Positions 25,704 to 33,073 of a stretch of 64,000 bases of DNA are shown here, piece by piece. The stretch comes from Paenibacillus pabuli NBRC 13638 (GTDB lineage: Bacteria > Bacillota > Bacilli > Paenibacillales > Paenibacillaceae), in contig NZ_BCNM01000001.1 in assembly GCF_001514495.1 (NCBI RefSeq), forward strand, positions 682,001-746,000. The letters are read 5' to 3'. Within the stretch, counting starts at the first letter, position 1; each line of letters starts with the position of its first letter. A model generated the notes under the pieces. The model did no database searches. It had not been told where the DNA came from and saw only the letters and a program-made list of their open reading frames with translations. A program made the translations under genes and the position numbers.

Positions 25704-26524
25704 GCTTGACGATTAATGATTTGCCCAAATTCCCCGCTGTTCCTGTGCTGGAAGAAACCCCAGATATGATCTATCAACGATGGGTTAACCGGGCAATTAC
25801 GATGGCCAACGAAAGAGGGCTGCCACCGCCTCCTGTGGGCGAAGGGGAATACTTCTATGATCTTTGGTACCCTATCGCTCAGGAGATTGCTGAACAGCAA
25901 GAATTGTGGGGCTATGGCGTGTTGCAGTCCACACCGATCTGGGCAGATGATGAATTTTTGGACGGCCATGGATGGGCTGATGGTATGGTCCGGAAGGAAG
26001 GCGAATCCAACGATGATTACCGCCTGCGTATTCTTGATCGTGCTTTTGTTGAAGAAGGCAACGGCCGCCGAAAGGACTATGAAATTTGGGCCAAAGAGAT
26101 CCAAGGCGTGGGTGGAGCTGTGGCCGTGGAAAAGGAACGCCATGACAATTCTATTGATCTGTATCTGACCGACATGGCCGGACAACCAATCACAGCCGAG
26201 TTTGCGGAGAAAGTCAAAGCGTTGATGTGGGAGGAATACCGTATTGCTGGCCATGACCTGGCCGTGTATCCTGCTCCGATCTTCCTTGTTACCGTTAAAG
26301 CCACGTTGCAAACAATTGAAGATCTACAGCAACTGGTCGAACTGATCCGCCAACGGGTAATTGCATATGCTAACGGTCGCAGCAAGCTGTTATACAACTA
26401 TATTGCCGCTCTCTTGCTCGTGCCAGGCGTGGAGAACTACAGTGACTTTACCCTTAATGATGATGTTCAGGATGTTGATGTCCCACCTGTATCGTTCCTG
26501 CAGGTTGAGGTGGTGCTGCTATGA
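25700..26524 (+). CDS. xkdT: Baseplate J family protein (XkdT-like)
   Basis: A 274-residue wedge protein of the gpJ/gp47 family. The segment WADDEFLDGHGWADGMVRKEGESNDDYRLRIL is the characteristic baseplate J signature, followed by the conserved EIQGVGGAVAVEKERHDNSIDLYLTD. It is somewhat shorter than the usual ~350 residues. It overlaps genes on both sides by 4 nt, so the wedge module is translationally coupled. Confidence 0.87.
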   Translation: MSLTINDLPKFPAVPVLEETPDMIYQRWVNRAITMANERGLPPPPVGEGEYFYDLWYPIAQEIAEQQELWGYGVLQSTPIWADDEFLDGHGWADGMVRKEGESNDDYRLRILDRAFVEEGNGRRKDYEIWAKEIQGVGGAVAVEKERHDNSIDLYLTDMAGQPITAEFAEKVKALMWEEYRIAGHDLAVYPAPIFLVTVKATLQTIEDLQQLVELIRQRVIAYANGRSKLLYNYIAALLLVPGVENYSDFTLNDDVQDVDVPPVSFLQVEVVLL

Positions 26525-27174
26525 TTCCAGTTCGGTACCGGGAAGTTTTACCGCCGTATTGGTATGAAAACGAAGTAGCAGGCTGGCATTTTGGAGTAAT
26601 GGAAGAAGAAATCGATCTGCGTGAGAAGAAGATGGATGAATTAGTGGATCAGTTCTTGCTGCAGCGGGCGACCTGGGGGCTTGGTCTTTGGGAATGGATC
26701 TACTTCCGGACGGAACAGGTAGGATCGTTGGCAAACCGTCGTGAAGCCATTCGACGAAAAAGGTTGGCCAAGAAGCCATTTAAGCTACCGATCCTACGAC
26801 AAATTGGTTCGCAATACGGCAAGCTTTTAAAGGTGACGGAAGAGTTTCTCGCCAAGGAAATCCACTTCGAATATGATGCTGGCGCCCCGATCAATTTGGC
26901 GGGGTTATTTGCCGATTTCGAATATATTCGCCCGGTCCATATTAACAGGGGTGTACCGGTTGTCCAAGCCCCCAAGTCGACCATCACAATGGGCGTGAAA
27001 GCCTATGGATACAGCGTAGACTTCCCGATTTGTGGACTTGAAATGCCGATCGAACTTGGAACAAGCGGAACTTTGTCACAAGGGACAATCACAACGGGGG
27101 CAGTAACCACGTCGGCCCGGATAGATAGTCCAATTACAGGTTTAGAAATACCAATGCAAGGAGGGTCAACATAA
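26521..27174 (+). CDS. xkdU: XkdU-like tail protein (DUF2313)
   Basis: A 217-residue protein at the XkdU/YqcA position. The segment LLQRATWGLGLWEWIYF and the REAIRRKRLAKKPF helix are typical of DUF2313-type proteins (gpI-like), which link baseplate wedges to fibres. The C-terminal ~60 residues hold two repeats of a VDFPICGLEMPIELGT / IDSPITGLEIPMQGGS type, a short duplicated strand unit. It overlaps the preceding gene by 4 nt and abuts the next by one base. Confidence 0.78.
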   Translation: MIPVRYREVLPPYWYENEVAGWHFGVMEEEIDLREKKMDELVDQFLLQRATWGLGLWEWIYFRTEQVGSLANRREAIRRKRLAKKPFKLPILRQIGSQYGKLLKVTEEFLAKEIHFEYDAGAPINLAGLFADFEYIRPVHINRGVPVVQAPKSTITMGVKAYGYSVDFPICGLEMPIELGTSGTLSQGTITTGAVTTSARIDSPITGLEIPMQGGST

Positions 27175-27497
27175 TGGCTGCTGAGGTTATTCAACCGTTG
27201 TTGCTTGATAATGTGGTCAATAGTGTGGATTCATATTTTGACCATGCTTTGGTCAATGTTGGCGGGGAACTTGTCCCGTACCCGATTCACAATACAGTTA
27301 TTTCCGGAAGAAGCGTCCGCAAATATGTATTTCTTGCTGACACCGATTTGGTCGGCAAACAGATCCTAGGCGCATCGCTCATGGACGACCAAGGGCGTAC
27401 GCTGGCCAATCAGGCACAAAACGTGATCAAGAATGATCGCGGCTATTTGATCGGGTTCGAATTCAATATAAAGCTGGAGGTGAAGACAGGTGTATAA
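27174..27497 (+). CDS. Small tail/baseplate-associated protein
   Basis: A 107-residue protein between the XkdU-like gene and the fibre. Similar short proteins at this place in Firmicutes prophages are sometimes mislabelled ketopantoate hydroxymethyltransferase, and I see no enzyme motif. The sequence is beta-rich with a YPIHNTVISGRSVRKYVFL segment and may be a fibre adaptor. It overlaps the fibre gene by 8 nt. Confidence 0.55.
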   Translation: MAAEVIQPLLLDNVVNSVDSYFDHALVNVGGELVPYPIHNTVISGRSVRKYVFLADTDLVGKQILGASLMDDQGRTLANQAQNVIKNDRGYLIGFEFNIKLEVKTGV

Positions 27498-28932
27498 CAA
27501 ACAAACGTGGTTGGACGAGATCCCGGATATGACCCGGCCCATTTTAGATTCATCTGGGAAACAAAAGACGGACCCGCAAACAGGACGACCATTGTTTGAG
27601 CTCGTACAAGCTGGTACCCGAATTACTTCAAACAGGCTTAACACGATGGAAGGCGGCATCGAATCCGCGCACACACTCCTTGAAAAGCTGGCTAAAGAAA
27701 TGGGCGGCAACTTTGTTGCTGTGATTGATGGTTTAATGGGGCTGGTTTGTAGTGCTGAAGGGTTAAAGGCAAGTTGGACAGCTGGTGTCGCCTATGTAGG
27801 TGGGCGCCGCTATGAAATAACTGCCGGAGAAATGGCTTTGAATCCAACTCAAGGACAATATCTATACGTGGACATTGATGGCGTGGTTAAAAAGACAACA
27901 TCACAGGCAACGGCCAAAGCTGGTTTGTTGCTTTTTTATGTTGTCACTGATACCAGCGGTGTTATTTCCACGAGTGATCAACGTGTTAACTTAAGCATCC
28001 AAGAAGCTTATGAGGTGGCATTGGAGGCAAAGCAGCTTGGCAATGAGCGAAAAGCGGATGTGGTTGCCGCGCTTATTGCTATGGGGATTTCGGCATCCAC
28101 ATCTGATACATGGTCACAGTTAATTACCAAAATGAAAGGAGTGGTGAGAGCTAAAGGTAATGCTAATCCATCAGATGTACGGGAGGGCAAAAGCTTCTCT
28201 AATTCGGAGCGAGTTGATATTGTAGGCACGTTACCAGAACGCACCACAGGCACATTGACAATAACACCTGGGGGGAGTACTAAAACACATCCAGCTGGGA
28301 TTTACGGGGGTGACATTATCGTACCAAGTGTGGTCGTTCCAGCAGATAAGGTACTTGAGGGAACAATCATCGCTGGTACAGAAGGCACAATACCCAATAG
28401 AGGTGTCGGTGGTACGGTTACACCAAATACAACTAACCAAACTAAAACCAAAGGCAATTATGAAACGGATATTGTCATATTGGGGGACGCAAATCTAAAG
28501 GCTGCTAATATAAAAAAAGGTGTCAAGGTTTTTGATATCACAGGTACTCTAGATCTGGGCTTATTACCAGGGACCCAAACGTTATATGAATATCCAAGTC
28601 CGAGGTCGTTTTCCTCTACTACACCAACACCAACATACAGAATTCGTACAAACTATGCGGGTACCTATAGAGTATCCTGTTCTTTAAATAACTCACCTTC
28701 AGGAGAATCTATTGGTAGCCAAGTATATACACAAACGTATGTTAATGGTGTCGCTCGTGGGAATAAATACGCAGCATCTACTCAATACCCAACCTATCTT
28801 ACAGAAGATATAGCTGTTAATGCTGGTGATGTAATCGAATTATATGCGTACGGGACAAACAGTATCTACGGTGGTTTTATAGGTTATTTTAAAATCGGTG
28901 TCAGTGATATAACAACAACATTACTGGGTTAA
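27490..28932 (+). CDS. Tail fibre / receptor-binding protein
   Basis: A 480-residue protein with modular layout. It has an N-terminal attachment region (about 1-75, TRITSNRLNTMEGGIESAHTLLEKLA), a middle part with VTDTSGVISTSDQRVNLS, Gly/Thr-rich repeats around 215-340 (TLPERTTGTLTITPGGSTKTHPAG, in part) typical of triple-stranded shafts, and a C-terminal beta-sandwich-like tip (about 370-480). It starts with GTG overlapping the previous stop. The tip probably determines host range. It is only weakly like XkdV, and the assignment rests on position and repeat style. Confidence 0.75.
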   Translation: MYNKQTWLDEIPDMTRPILDSSGKQKTDPQTGRPLFELVQAGTRITSNRLNTMEGGIESAHTLLEKLAKEMGGNFVAVIDGLMGLVCSAEGLKASWTAGVAYVGGRRYEITAGEMALNPTQGQYLYVDIDGVVKKTTSQATAKAGLLLFYVVTDTSGVISTSDQRVNLSIQEAYEVALEAKQLGNERKADVVAALIAMGISASTSDTWSQLITKMKGVVRAKGNANPSDVREGKSFSNSERVDIVGTLPERTTGTLTITPGGSTKTHPAGIYGGDIIVPSVVVPADKVLEGTIIAGTEGTIPNRGVGGTVTPNTTNQTKTKGNYETDIVILGDANLKAANIKKGVKVFDITGTLDLGLLPGTQTLYEYPSPRSFSSTTPTPTYRIRTNYAGTYRVSCSLNNSPSGESIGSQVYTQTYVNGVARGNKYAASTQYPTYLTEDIAVNAGDVIELYAYGTNSIYGGFIGYFKIGVSDITTTLLG

Positions 28933-28943
28933 AGGAGGGTATC

Positions 28944-29231
28944 ATGAAGTACACATACCAGTACAATAACGAATCTGAGCGCTTAGATCTAATAGATAAA
29001 AACAAAGATAAGTACCTGTTAGAAGAGAGTAGGTTAATTGATGGGAATTATATCGTGTTTGGTGATGAACCTAATCAACCGCCAATTGTGTATGTATCGG
29101 TCCCGAGTGAAGATTTCGAGAATTTGAAGCAAGATAACACACTTCTGAAAGCTCAGAGCAAGGCTCTTGCAGAACGAGCGGCTTTTACTGATGATGTAAT
29201 AGCAGAAATAGCAATAAAGGTGTATGAATGA
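28944..29231 (+). CDS. XkdW-like small tail protein
   Basis: A 95-residue acidic protein with a C-terminal coiled helix (LKAQSKALAERAAFTDDVIAEIAIKVYE) typical of short genes between fibre and XkdX in Bacillota prophages. GGAGG precedes the ATG. It may act as a fibre chaperone. I assign it by position and pattern only. Confidence 0.6.
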   Translation: MKYTYQYNNESERLDLIDKNKDKYLLEESRLIDGNYIVFGDEPNQPPIVYVSVPSEDFENLKQDNTLLKAQSKALAERAAFTDDVIAEIAIKVYE

Positions 29232-29281
29232 TCCAGCGACTCCTATTCTGGCTGCTCCTACGCTTGGAAGGAGGTGATACC

Positions 29282-29413
29282 ATGGTAGCTATGTTCTTTG
29301 CACAACGTATTATTTTCGGAACAACAGAGTACAAGACGGTACCTATCTCTCTGCGAAAAGAAGTTGACATTATTTTGACCGAAAGTGGAGTTGAATTTTT
29401 AATTGATAAGTAA
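29282..29413 (+). CDS. XkdX family small protein
   Basis: A 43-residue protein with the XkdX-type pattern FFAQRIIFGTTEYKTVPISLRKEV then a short helix. AAGGAGGTGA 4 nt before ATG 29282 is a near-perfect ribosome site. A longer frame opens at ATG 29228, overlapping the preceding TGA, and would add 18 hydrophobic residues. The role in the family is unknown. Confidence 0.65.
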   Translation: MVAMFFAQRIIFGTTEYKTVPISLRKEVDIILTESGVEFLIDK

Positions 29414-29416
29414 CAA

Positions 29417-29475
29417 GCGTTCCAAATATGGAACGCTATTTTTATGCCCTCTGGAGTGGTCAGGGGGCTTTTTTC
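29417..29475 (+). terminator. Tandem intrinsic terminators ending tail operon
   Basis: GCGTTCC / GGAACGC with an AAATAT loop and TATTTTT, then a second stem GCCC.CTG / CAGG.GGGC followed by TTTTTTC. The pair separates the structural genes from the lysis genes. Confidence 0.85.
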
Positions 29476-29486
29476 ATATTAAATAG

Positions 29487-29930
29487 ATGGGGGATAGGAA
29501 ATTGGAGAACGTGGGGAAATGGGCTTTGGCAATGGGTAGCTGGTTAGTGTCTTATTTATTTGGGGGTTGGTCTGGAGTGTTGGGAGTATTGCTGGTGTTC
29601 GTGGTGCTTGATTATCTTACAGGTGTCGTGGCAGCCGGTTCTAATGGAGGGTTGAAAAGTAAAATTGGCCTTATAGGGATCGCCCGTAAGGTCTTTATTT
29701 TTGCCATGGTTGCGGTTGGCCATTTGGTGGATGGGATTCTTGGTGATGGGCATTTGTTCCGTGACACTGTGGCATTCTTCTATATCGCAAATGAGCTGTT
29801 ATCGATCACTGAAAATGGCGGAAAAATGGGTGCGCCTATCCCCGCCGTAATCAAGCAGGCAATTGAAGTCCTGAAGGGTAAAGGTGGAAACGACAACGAT
29901 AAAGGAGCTGGTACAGGTGCAAGCGCGTAA
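29487..29930 (+). CDS. Phage holin
   Basis: A 147-residue membrane protein of the toxin-secretion/phage-lysis holin family (phi29/TcdE-like group). Hydrophobic segments at about 12-45 and 65-90 are separated by the family hallmark LDYLTGVVAAG...KSKIGLIGIARK, and the tail is polar and Gly-rich. It makes the membrane lesions that release the endolysin. The 3' end overlaps the endolysin by 14 nt. A TTG at 29502 is an alternative start. Confidence 0.88.
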   Translation: MGDRKLENVGKWALAMGSWLVSYLFGGWSGVLGVLLVFVVLDYLTGVVAAGSNGGLKSKIGLIGIARKVFIFAMVAVGHLVDGILGDGHLFRDTVAFFYIANELLSITENGGKMGAPIPAVIKQAIEVLKGKGGNDNDKGAGTGASA

Positions 29931-31203
29931 GGATAACAATGTTCAAGGCATTGATGTTTCCCGTTACCAGGGGAAGATTGATTGGCTAGCTGTTAAAGCT
30001 GACAAACGAGAATTTGCCTTCATCAAAGCTACTGAAGGCCAGACGTACACAGATCCAAACTTTGTGGCCAACGTTAAGGGGGCGTTGTCGGCTGGGTTGA
30101 TGGTTGGGACGTATCATTTCCTACGAGCCACATCGGCAGCTGCAGCAAAGGCAGAGGCAGCCCATTATGCAAAATCCCTCGAGGAGATCGGCGGGGCGAA
30201 AGCCCTGCAACTCCCGCCTGTTATGGACTACGAGAACAATCCGAACGGGATCAGCAAGACACAGATCAACATTGTGGCCAAAGCATTCCTGACGGAGTTG
30301 GAACGGCTGACGGGTGTCAAACCGATCATCTATACCGGCAATTCATTTGCAAGCAACTTTGATTCTGGTTTATCAGGTTATGATTTATGGATTGCCCGTT
30401 ATAGTAACACAAAGGTTCCAGATGATCAGCCTGCATGGAAGACCTGGACCATATGGCAATATAGCGACGCTGGCAAAGTACCGGGTATTGTCGGCAACGT
30501 GGATCTCAATGAGTTCAACGGCAGCCTGACTGATTTAAAGAAGCGATATGGAAAGGAGCAAGACATGAGTAATCCATTTGACGGGTACAAGATCACAAGT
30601 CCATTCGGCATGCGAAAGCATCCAGTGAGCGGGGCTAACAAGTTTCACAGGGGCGTGGATCTCGTTGTCACACCTGCAGACGGACCAATCAATGCATTTG
30701 TGGCTGGTGAAGTGACACATGCCCAAATGGGTGTGTCCGGATCCGGCTTCGGTAATTATGGAATCGTAGTGGCCATCAAAGATGACAAAGGTTATTTACA
30801 CGTATACGCCCATCTTTCAGCTGCAGGTGTAAAAGTTGGCCAACAAGTAAAACGTGGGCAACTGATCGGCAAGCAAGGCAGTACCGGCATCAGCAGCGGG
30901 GCACATTTGCATTATGAAGTTCGTAAAGCTTGCTCACCTCAGTTTGGTTATACAGCCACAGAAGCTGGCGTCGTTGAGCCTACCCAATACTTAATCAACT
31001 ACTATGGGCAGACGCCCGTGAAGGGGGACAAGCCAGTGACAGTAAGGGATATTAACGTTGTAAGTAAATGGGCAGAATCGGCGTGGGCAGAGGTAACAGC
31101 GAAGGAATTCTTCGATGGATCAAGACCAGGTGCTTCTGTCACCCGTGAAGAAATGGCGGTTGTGGTTAGCCGGTTGTTAAAATACGTTGACCAAAAAGGG
31201 TGA
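29917..31203 (+). CDS. Bifunctional endolysin GH25-M23-SLH
   Basis: A 428-residue lysis enzyme. Residues ~8-200 form a GH25 lysozyme domain (GIDVSRYQGKIDW, FAFIKATEG, MDYENN). Residues ~225-350 form an M23 endopeptidase with zinc ligands in HRGVD and HLH (GAHLHYEVR). The end resembles an SLH-type wall-binding unit (WAESAWAEVTAKEFFDG...VTREEMAVVVSRLL). GTG 29917 has AAAGGAG 8 nt upstream. An internal ATG at 30565 has its own ribosome site. The gene follows the holin directly. The dual activity cuts both glycan and peptide bonds. Confidence 0.9.
   Translation: MQARKDNNVQGIDVSRYQGKIDWLAVKADKREFAFIKATEGQTYTDPNFVANVKGALSAGLMVGTYHFLRATSAAAAKAEAAHYAKSLEEIGGAKALQLPPVMDYENNPNGISKTQINIVAKAFLTELERLTGVKPIIYTGNSFASNFDSGLSGYDLWIARYSNTKVPDDQPAWKTWTIWQYSDAGKVPGIVGNVDLNEFNGSLTDLKKRYGKEQDMSNPFDGYKITSPFGMRKHPVSGANKFHRGVDLVVTPADGPINAFVAGEVTHAQMGVSGSGFGNYGIVVAIKDDKGYLHVYAHLSAAGVKVGQQVKRGQLIGKQGSTGISSGAHLHYEVRKACSPQFGYTATEAGVVEPTQYLINYYGQTPVKGDKPVTVRDINVVSKWAESAWAEVTAKEFFDGSRPGASVTREEMAVVVSRLLKYVDQKG
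30552..30567 (+). promoter_or_regulatory. Internal ribosome site and start in endolysin
   Basis: AAAGGAG (30552-30558) lies 6 nt before an in-frame ATG at 30565, exactly at the border between the GH25 and M23 domains. Translation here would yield a 212-residue M23-SLH protein without lysozyme. Confidence 0.55.
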
Positions 31204-31215
31204 TTGTGGTAATCT
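31187..31215 (+). promoter_or_regulatory. Promoter for small RNA copy 1
   Basis: TTGACC (31187-31192), a 17-nt spacer and TAATCT (31210-31215) preceded by TGG give an extended -10 SigA-type promoter. It lies over the last codons of the endolysin gene. Confidence 0.6.
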
Positions 31216-31220
31216 ACGCT

Positions 31221-31276
31221 TAAATCCGAAAGAATTGGTAAATGCCCTGCCAGTGCTGGCGGGGCATTTTTATTTT
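31221..31276 (+). ncRNA. Putative phage small RNA, copy 1
   Basis: About 56 nt from the expected start point to a T-run. The 5' part reads AAATCCGAAAGAATTGGTAA and can fold as CCGA/UUGG with an AAGAA loop. The 3' part is an intrinsic terminator (ATGCCC-TGCCA / TGGCG-GGGCAT then TTTTTATTTT). The same 5' element recurs at 32891 behind another 17-nt-spacer promoter, with a C/U change that keeps the stem paired. No reading frame of note. Confidence 0.55.
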
Positions 31277-31315
31277 ATTAAGAAGTCATGGGGAGAAAAA
31301 TAGGGGGTGAGGAAT

Positions 31316-31510
31316 TTGAATTTTTTTGCGTTGTTTGGTAGTGTCATTTTCACATGGCGCGCCTCCATAGGCATGATTTTTTTAATTTATTGTGGAATTG
31401 CATTGCTTGCAGGCTGGTCATTCGGGCTAGGGGTGGCTGGGCCTATGTCTGTCTTATTTTTTATTGGTGTAGCAGGACTTATATACATCAATAAATGGAA
31501 CAAAAATTGA
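31316..31510 (+). CDS. Small two-helix membrane protein
   Basis: A 64-residue protein with two hydrophobic helices (FGSVIFTWRASIGMIFLIYCGIALLAG, in part, and VAGPMSVLFFIGVAGLIYI) and a basic tail (NKWNKN). TTG 31316 follows AGGGGGTGA at 7 nt spacing. A GTG at 31307 lies inside that site. It may be a second holin, an antiholin or a superinfection-exclusion protein. No family is recognised. It lies just downstream of the lysis genes but after their terminator. Confidence 0.55.
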   Translation: MNFFALFGSVIFTWRASIGMIFLIYCGIALLAGWSFGLGVAGPMSVLFFIGVAGLIYINKWNKN

Positions 31511-31528
31511 ATTTATCATTAAGTAATC

Positions 31529-31540
31529 CCAAGCGCTTGG
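31529..31540. repeat. 12-bp perfect palindrome
   Basis: CCAAGCGCTTGG, 18 nt after the membrane-protein stop. It is too short and lacks a T-run to be a terminator and may be a protein-binding site, or chance. Confidence 0.4.
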
Positions 31541-31548
31541 CAATACAA

Positions 31549-31586
31549 AAGGCCCTATCAGCACTTAGCTGGCAGGGCCTTATTTG
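31549..31586. terminator. Bidirectional terminator
   Basis: AAGGCCCT and AGGGCCTT arms flank a partly paired centre, with A-rich and T-rich sides usable from both strands. It lies between the plus-strand membrane gene and the minus-strand gene at 31558, overlapping the latter's 3' end. Confidence 0.65.
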
Positions 31587-31767
31587 ATCGTGCCTCTTGT
31601 CGTTTCCTCTCGTCGTATTCCCCCTTGAGATAAGCTGTCTCATAGACGTGATTCATCATAATTTCGAAAAACTTTTCAGGAGATACATCACTTTCTGATC
31701 TCATTTCTTCAACGAACTTCATACATAATTCCTTATGTTCTTCTTTTGATTTAGACAATGTAGACAC
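31558..31767 (-). CDS. Small charged protein, unknown
   Basis: A 69-residue frame from GTG with helical charged content (KSKEEHKELCMKFVEEMRSESDVSPEKFFEIMMNHVYETAYLKGEYDERKR, in part). The amino-acid make-up is protein-like, but no good Shine-Dalgarno is visible and the 3' end enters a terminator stem. I recognise no family. The conserved-looking ETAYLKGEYDERKR ending is typical of small phage proteins. Confidence 0.45.
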   Translation of the reverse strand: MSTLSKSKEEHKELCMKFVEEMRSESDVSPEKFFEIMMNHVYETAYLKGEYDERKRQEARSNKALPAKC

Positions 31768-31883
31768 ATCACTAGATGCAATTTGGATCCGAGCAACGTT
31801 TCTGCAGCCGGGTAAATATCACGTTAAAGACGAACATTAATTTGTTGGCCAACTTGCCGGCAAGGGGTAATTTCCGAATATTA

Positions 31884-31915
31884 AAAAGGGCGGCCTATAA
31901 AGGGCTGCCCTTTTC
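31884..31915. terminator. Bidirectional terminator
   Basis: AAAAGGGC pairs with GCCCTTTT enclosing a second partial stem. It lies in the otherwise empty 31768-32049 interval downstream of the minus-strand lipoprotein gene. I see nothing else in that interval. Confidence 0.7.
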
Positions 31916-32049
31916 TGTCTGTATATGCTTCAGCATAGGCTTGGCTTGAGCCAAGTAAAGATTTTAAATCATTAAGGGCTTAATGGGTGGGCCGATAATG
32001 GCCTCGAATCCTTTTTTGTGAATAATCAGTCGTAACGGATTTTAATGTT

Positions 32050-32778
32050 TTATGCGTTAGCTTCAGTGACGCTATTGGAAGCGAATGCAGACCACTTTGC
32101 ATTTACACCACTGGAACAATGGAATGAGATGGTATAATCACCACCGCGCATACCTTGCGCATATCCCGCCGTGCTTCTCCAAGTATATGCTGCTCCCGGC
32201 TTAACAGTAGCTGCAATATACTCTAATCCTGATGAGTGTGTCATCGTAACAGTTAGATTACTTGTTCCATTGTTTAGGAAGTAGAATTTACCATGTCCGT
32301 AACCAGCTGGAACCGAGAAATAAGCGGGGACGATAGAAGTAGCAGCGCTCACAGTTGTGAGCGGCTGTTGGTTACCAACAGAGAACGGAGTAACAATTGG
32401 GTATGTAGTCCAAAGCTTATCAGTCGTATTCTCGATCTTAAATTTGACCCCAACTGCCGATGCTGTGAGATTGTTTTCGTCATAATCTTTAGGGGCTTGA
32501 TCTGTAACGACTACTGTCTCAATGCTGGATTTTACGCCGTTGAAATCGTCTGACCATGTGGCATTATCGTAATACGTCCAAATATCGTCTGGAGATGGTG
32601 CTTCTTCTTTCACTTCTTCAACAACCGGCTCAGCAGCTGGCTCTGCTGCTGGAGCTGCTGTTTCTTCTACCTTGGCTTGTGCGGGGTTGTCGTCCTTAAT
32701 TGCTGTCTTGTCTGATCCACAAGCTGTAAGTGAGGCAGTAAGCATGAGTGTAGAGAGTAGTAATAAAGCTTTCTTCAA
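32050..32778 (-). CDS. Prophage lipoprotein
   Basis: A 242-residue lipoprotein. The signal peptide MKKALLLLSTLMLTASLTAC ends in a lipobox (LTAC), then comes an Ala/Pro/Glu linker (about 35-65), then a beta-rich domain (about 85-240) that resembles DUF4352-type immunoglobulin-like folds. The start is TTG with GGAGG 8 nt upstream. Surface lipoproteins carried by prophages often block adsorption or DNA entry of related phages, so superinfection exclusion is a reasonable inference. It is transcribed against the late genes, away from the adjacent small-RNA promoter. Confidence 0.75.
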   Translation of the reverse strand: MKKALLLLSTLMLTASLTACGSDKTAIKDDNPAQAKVEETAAPAAEPAAEPVVEEVKEEAPSPDDIWTYYDNATWSDDFNGVKSSIETVVVTDQAPKDYDENNLTASAVGVKFKIENTTDKLWTTYPIVTPFSVGNQQPLTTVSAATSIVPAYFSVPAGYGHGKFYFLNNGTSNLTVTMTHSSGLEYIAATVKPGAAYTWRSTAGYAQGMRGGDYTISFHCSSGVNAKWSAFASNSVTEANA

Positions 32779-32855
32779 GGTTCTTCCTCCAATATATGTA
32801 TTATGGATATAGTCTATCAGACCTAGGAAAATGTTTCTATATTTTATTGGAATAA

Positions 32856-32884
32856 TTTACAAAAATGTCGAAACGGGCTATAAT
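32856..32884 (+). promoter_or_regulatory. Promoter for small RNA copy 2
   Basis: TTTACA (32856-32861), a 17-nt spacer and a perfect TATAAT (32879-32884). It faces away from the lipoprotein gene. Confidence 0.75.
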
Positions 32885-32889
32885 ATATC

Positions 32890-32950
32890 TAAATCCGAAA
32901 GAATCGGTGAAAAGGGCACTGCTGGCATAACGCTGGCAGTGTCTTTTTTT
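32890..32950 (+). ncRNA. Putative phage small RNA, copy 2
   Basis: About 60 nt. The 5' element AAATCCGAAAGAATCGGTGA folds as CCGA/UCGG with an AAGAA loop. An 11-bp terminator stem (GCACTGCTGGC with GCTGGCAGTGT, including GU pairs) and seven T follow. The start, stem and terminator are arranged as in copy 1 at 31221, 1.67 kb away. No ribosome site or coding frame is evident within it. Confidence 0.6.
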
Positions 32951-33073
32951 GTTTGCATATATTGTTTTTCAGACAACGTGTCCACTGCTTCATCCATAGC
33001 TCAGTGCTCGGTGACAACATAGCAGCCTAGTAGCGTTCTAATGATCCAGACACATTGGAGGGCTTTATATTTT

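Noticed and set aside
31222-32910. Direct repeat as mobile-element ends
   Set aside because: The shared 20-nt element is preceded by matched promoters and followed by terminators in the same orientation. There is no transposase or inverted end pair.
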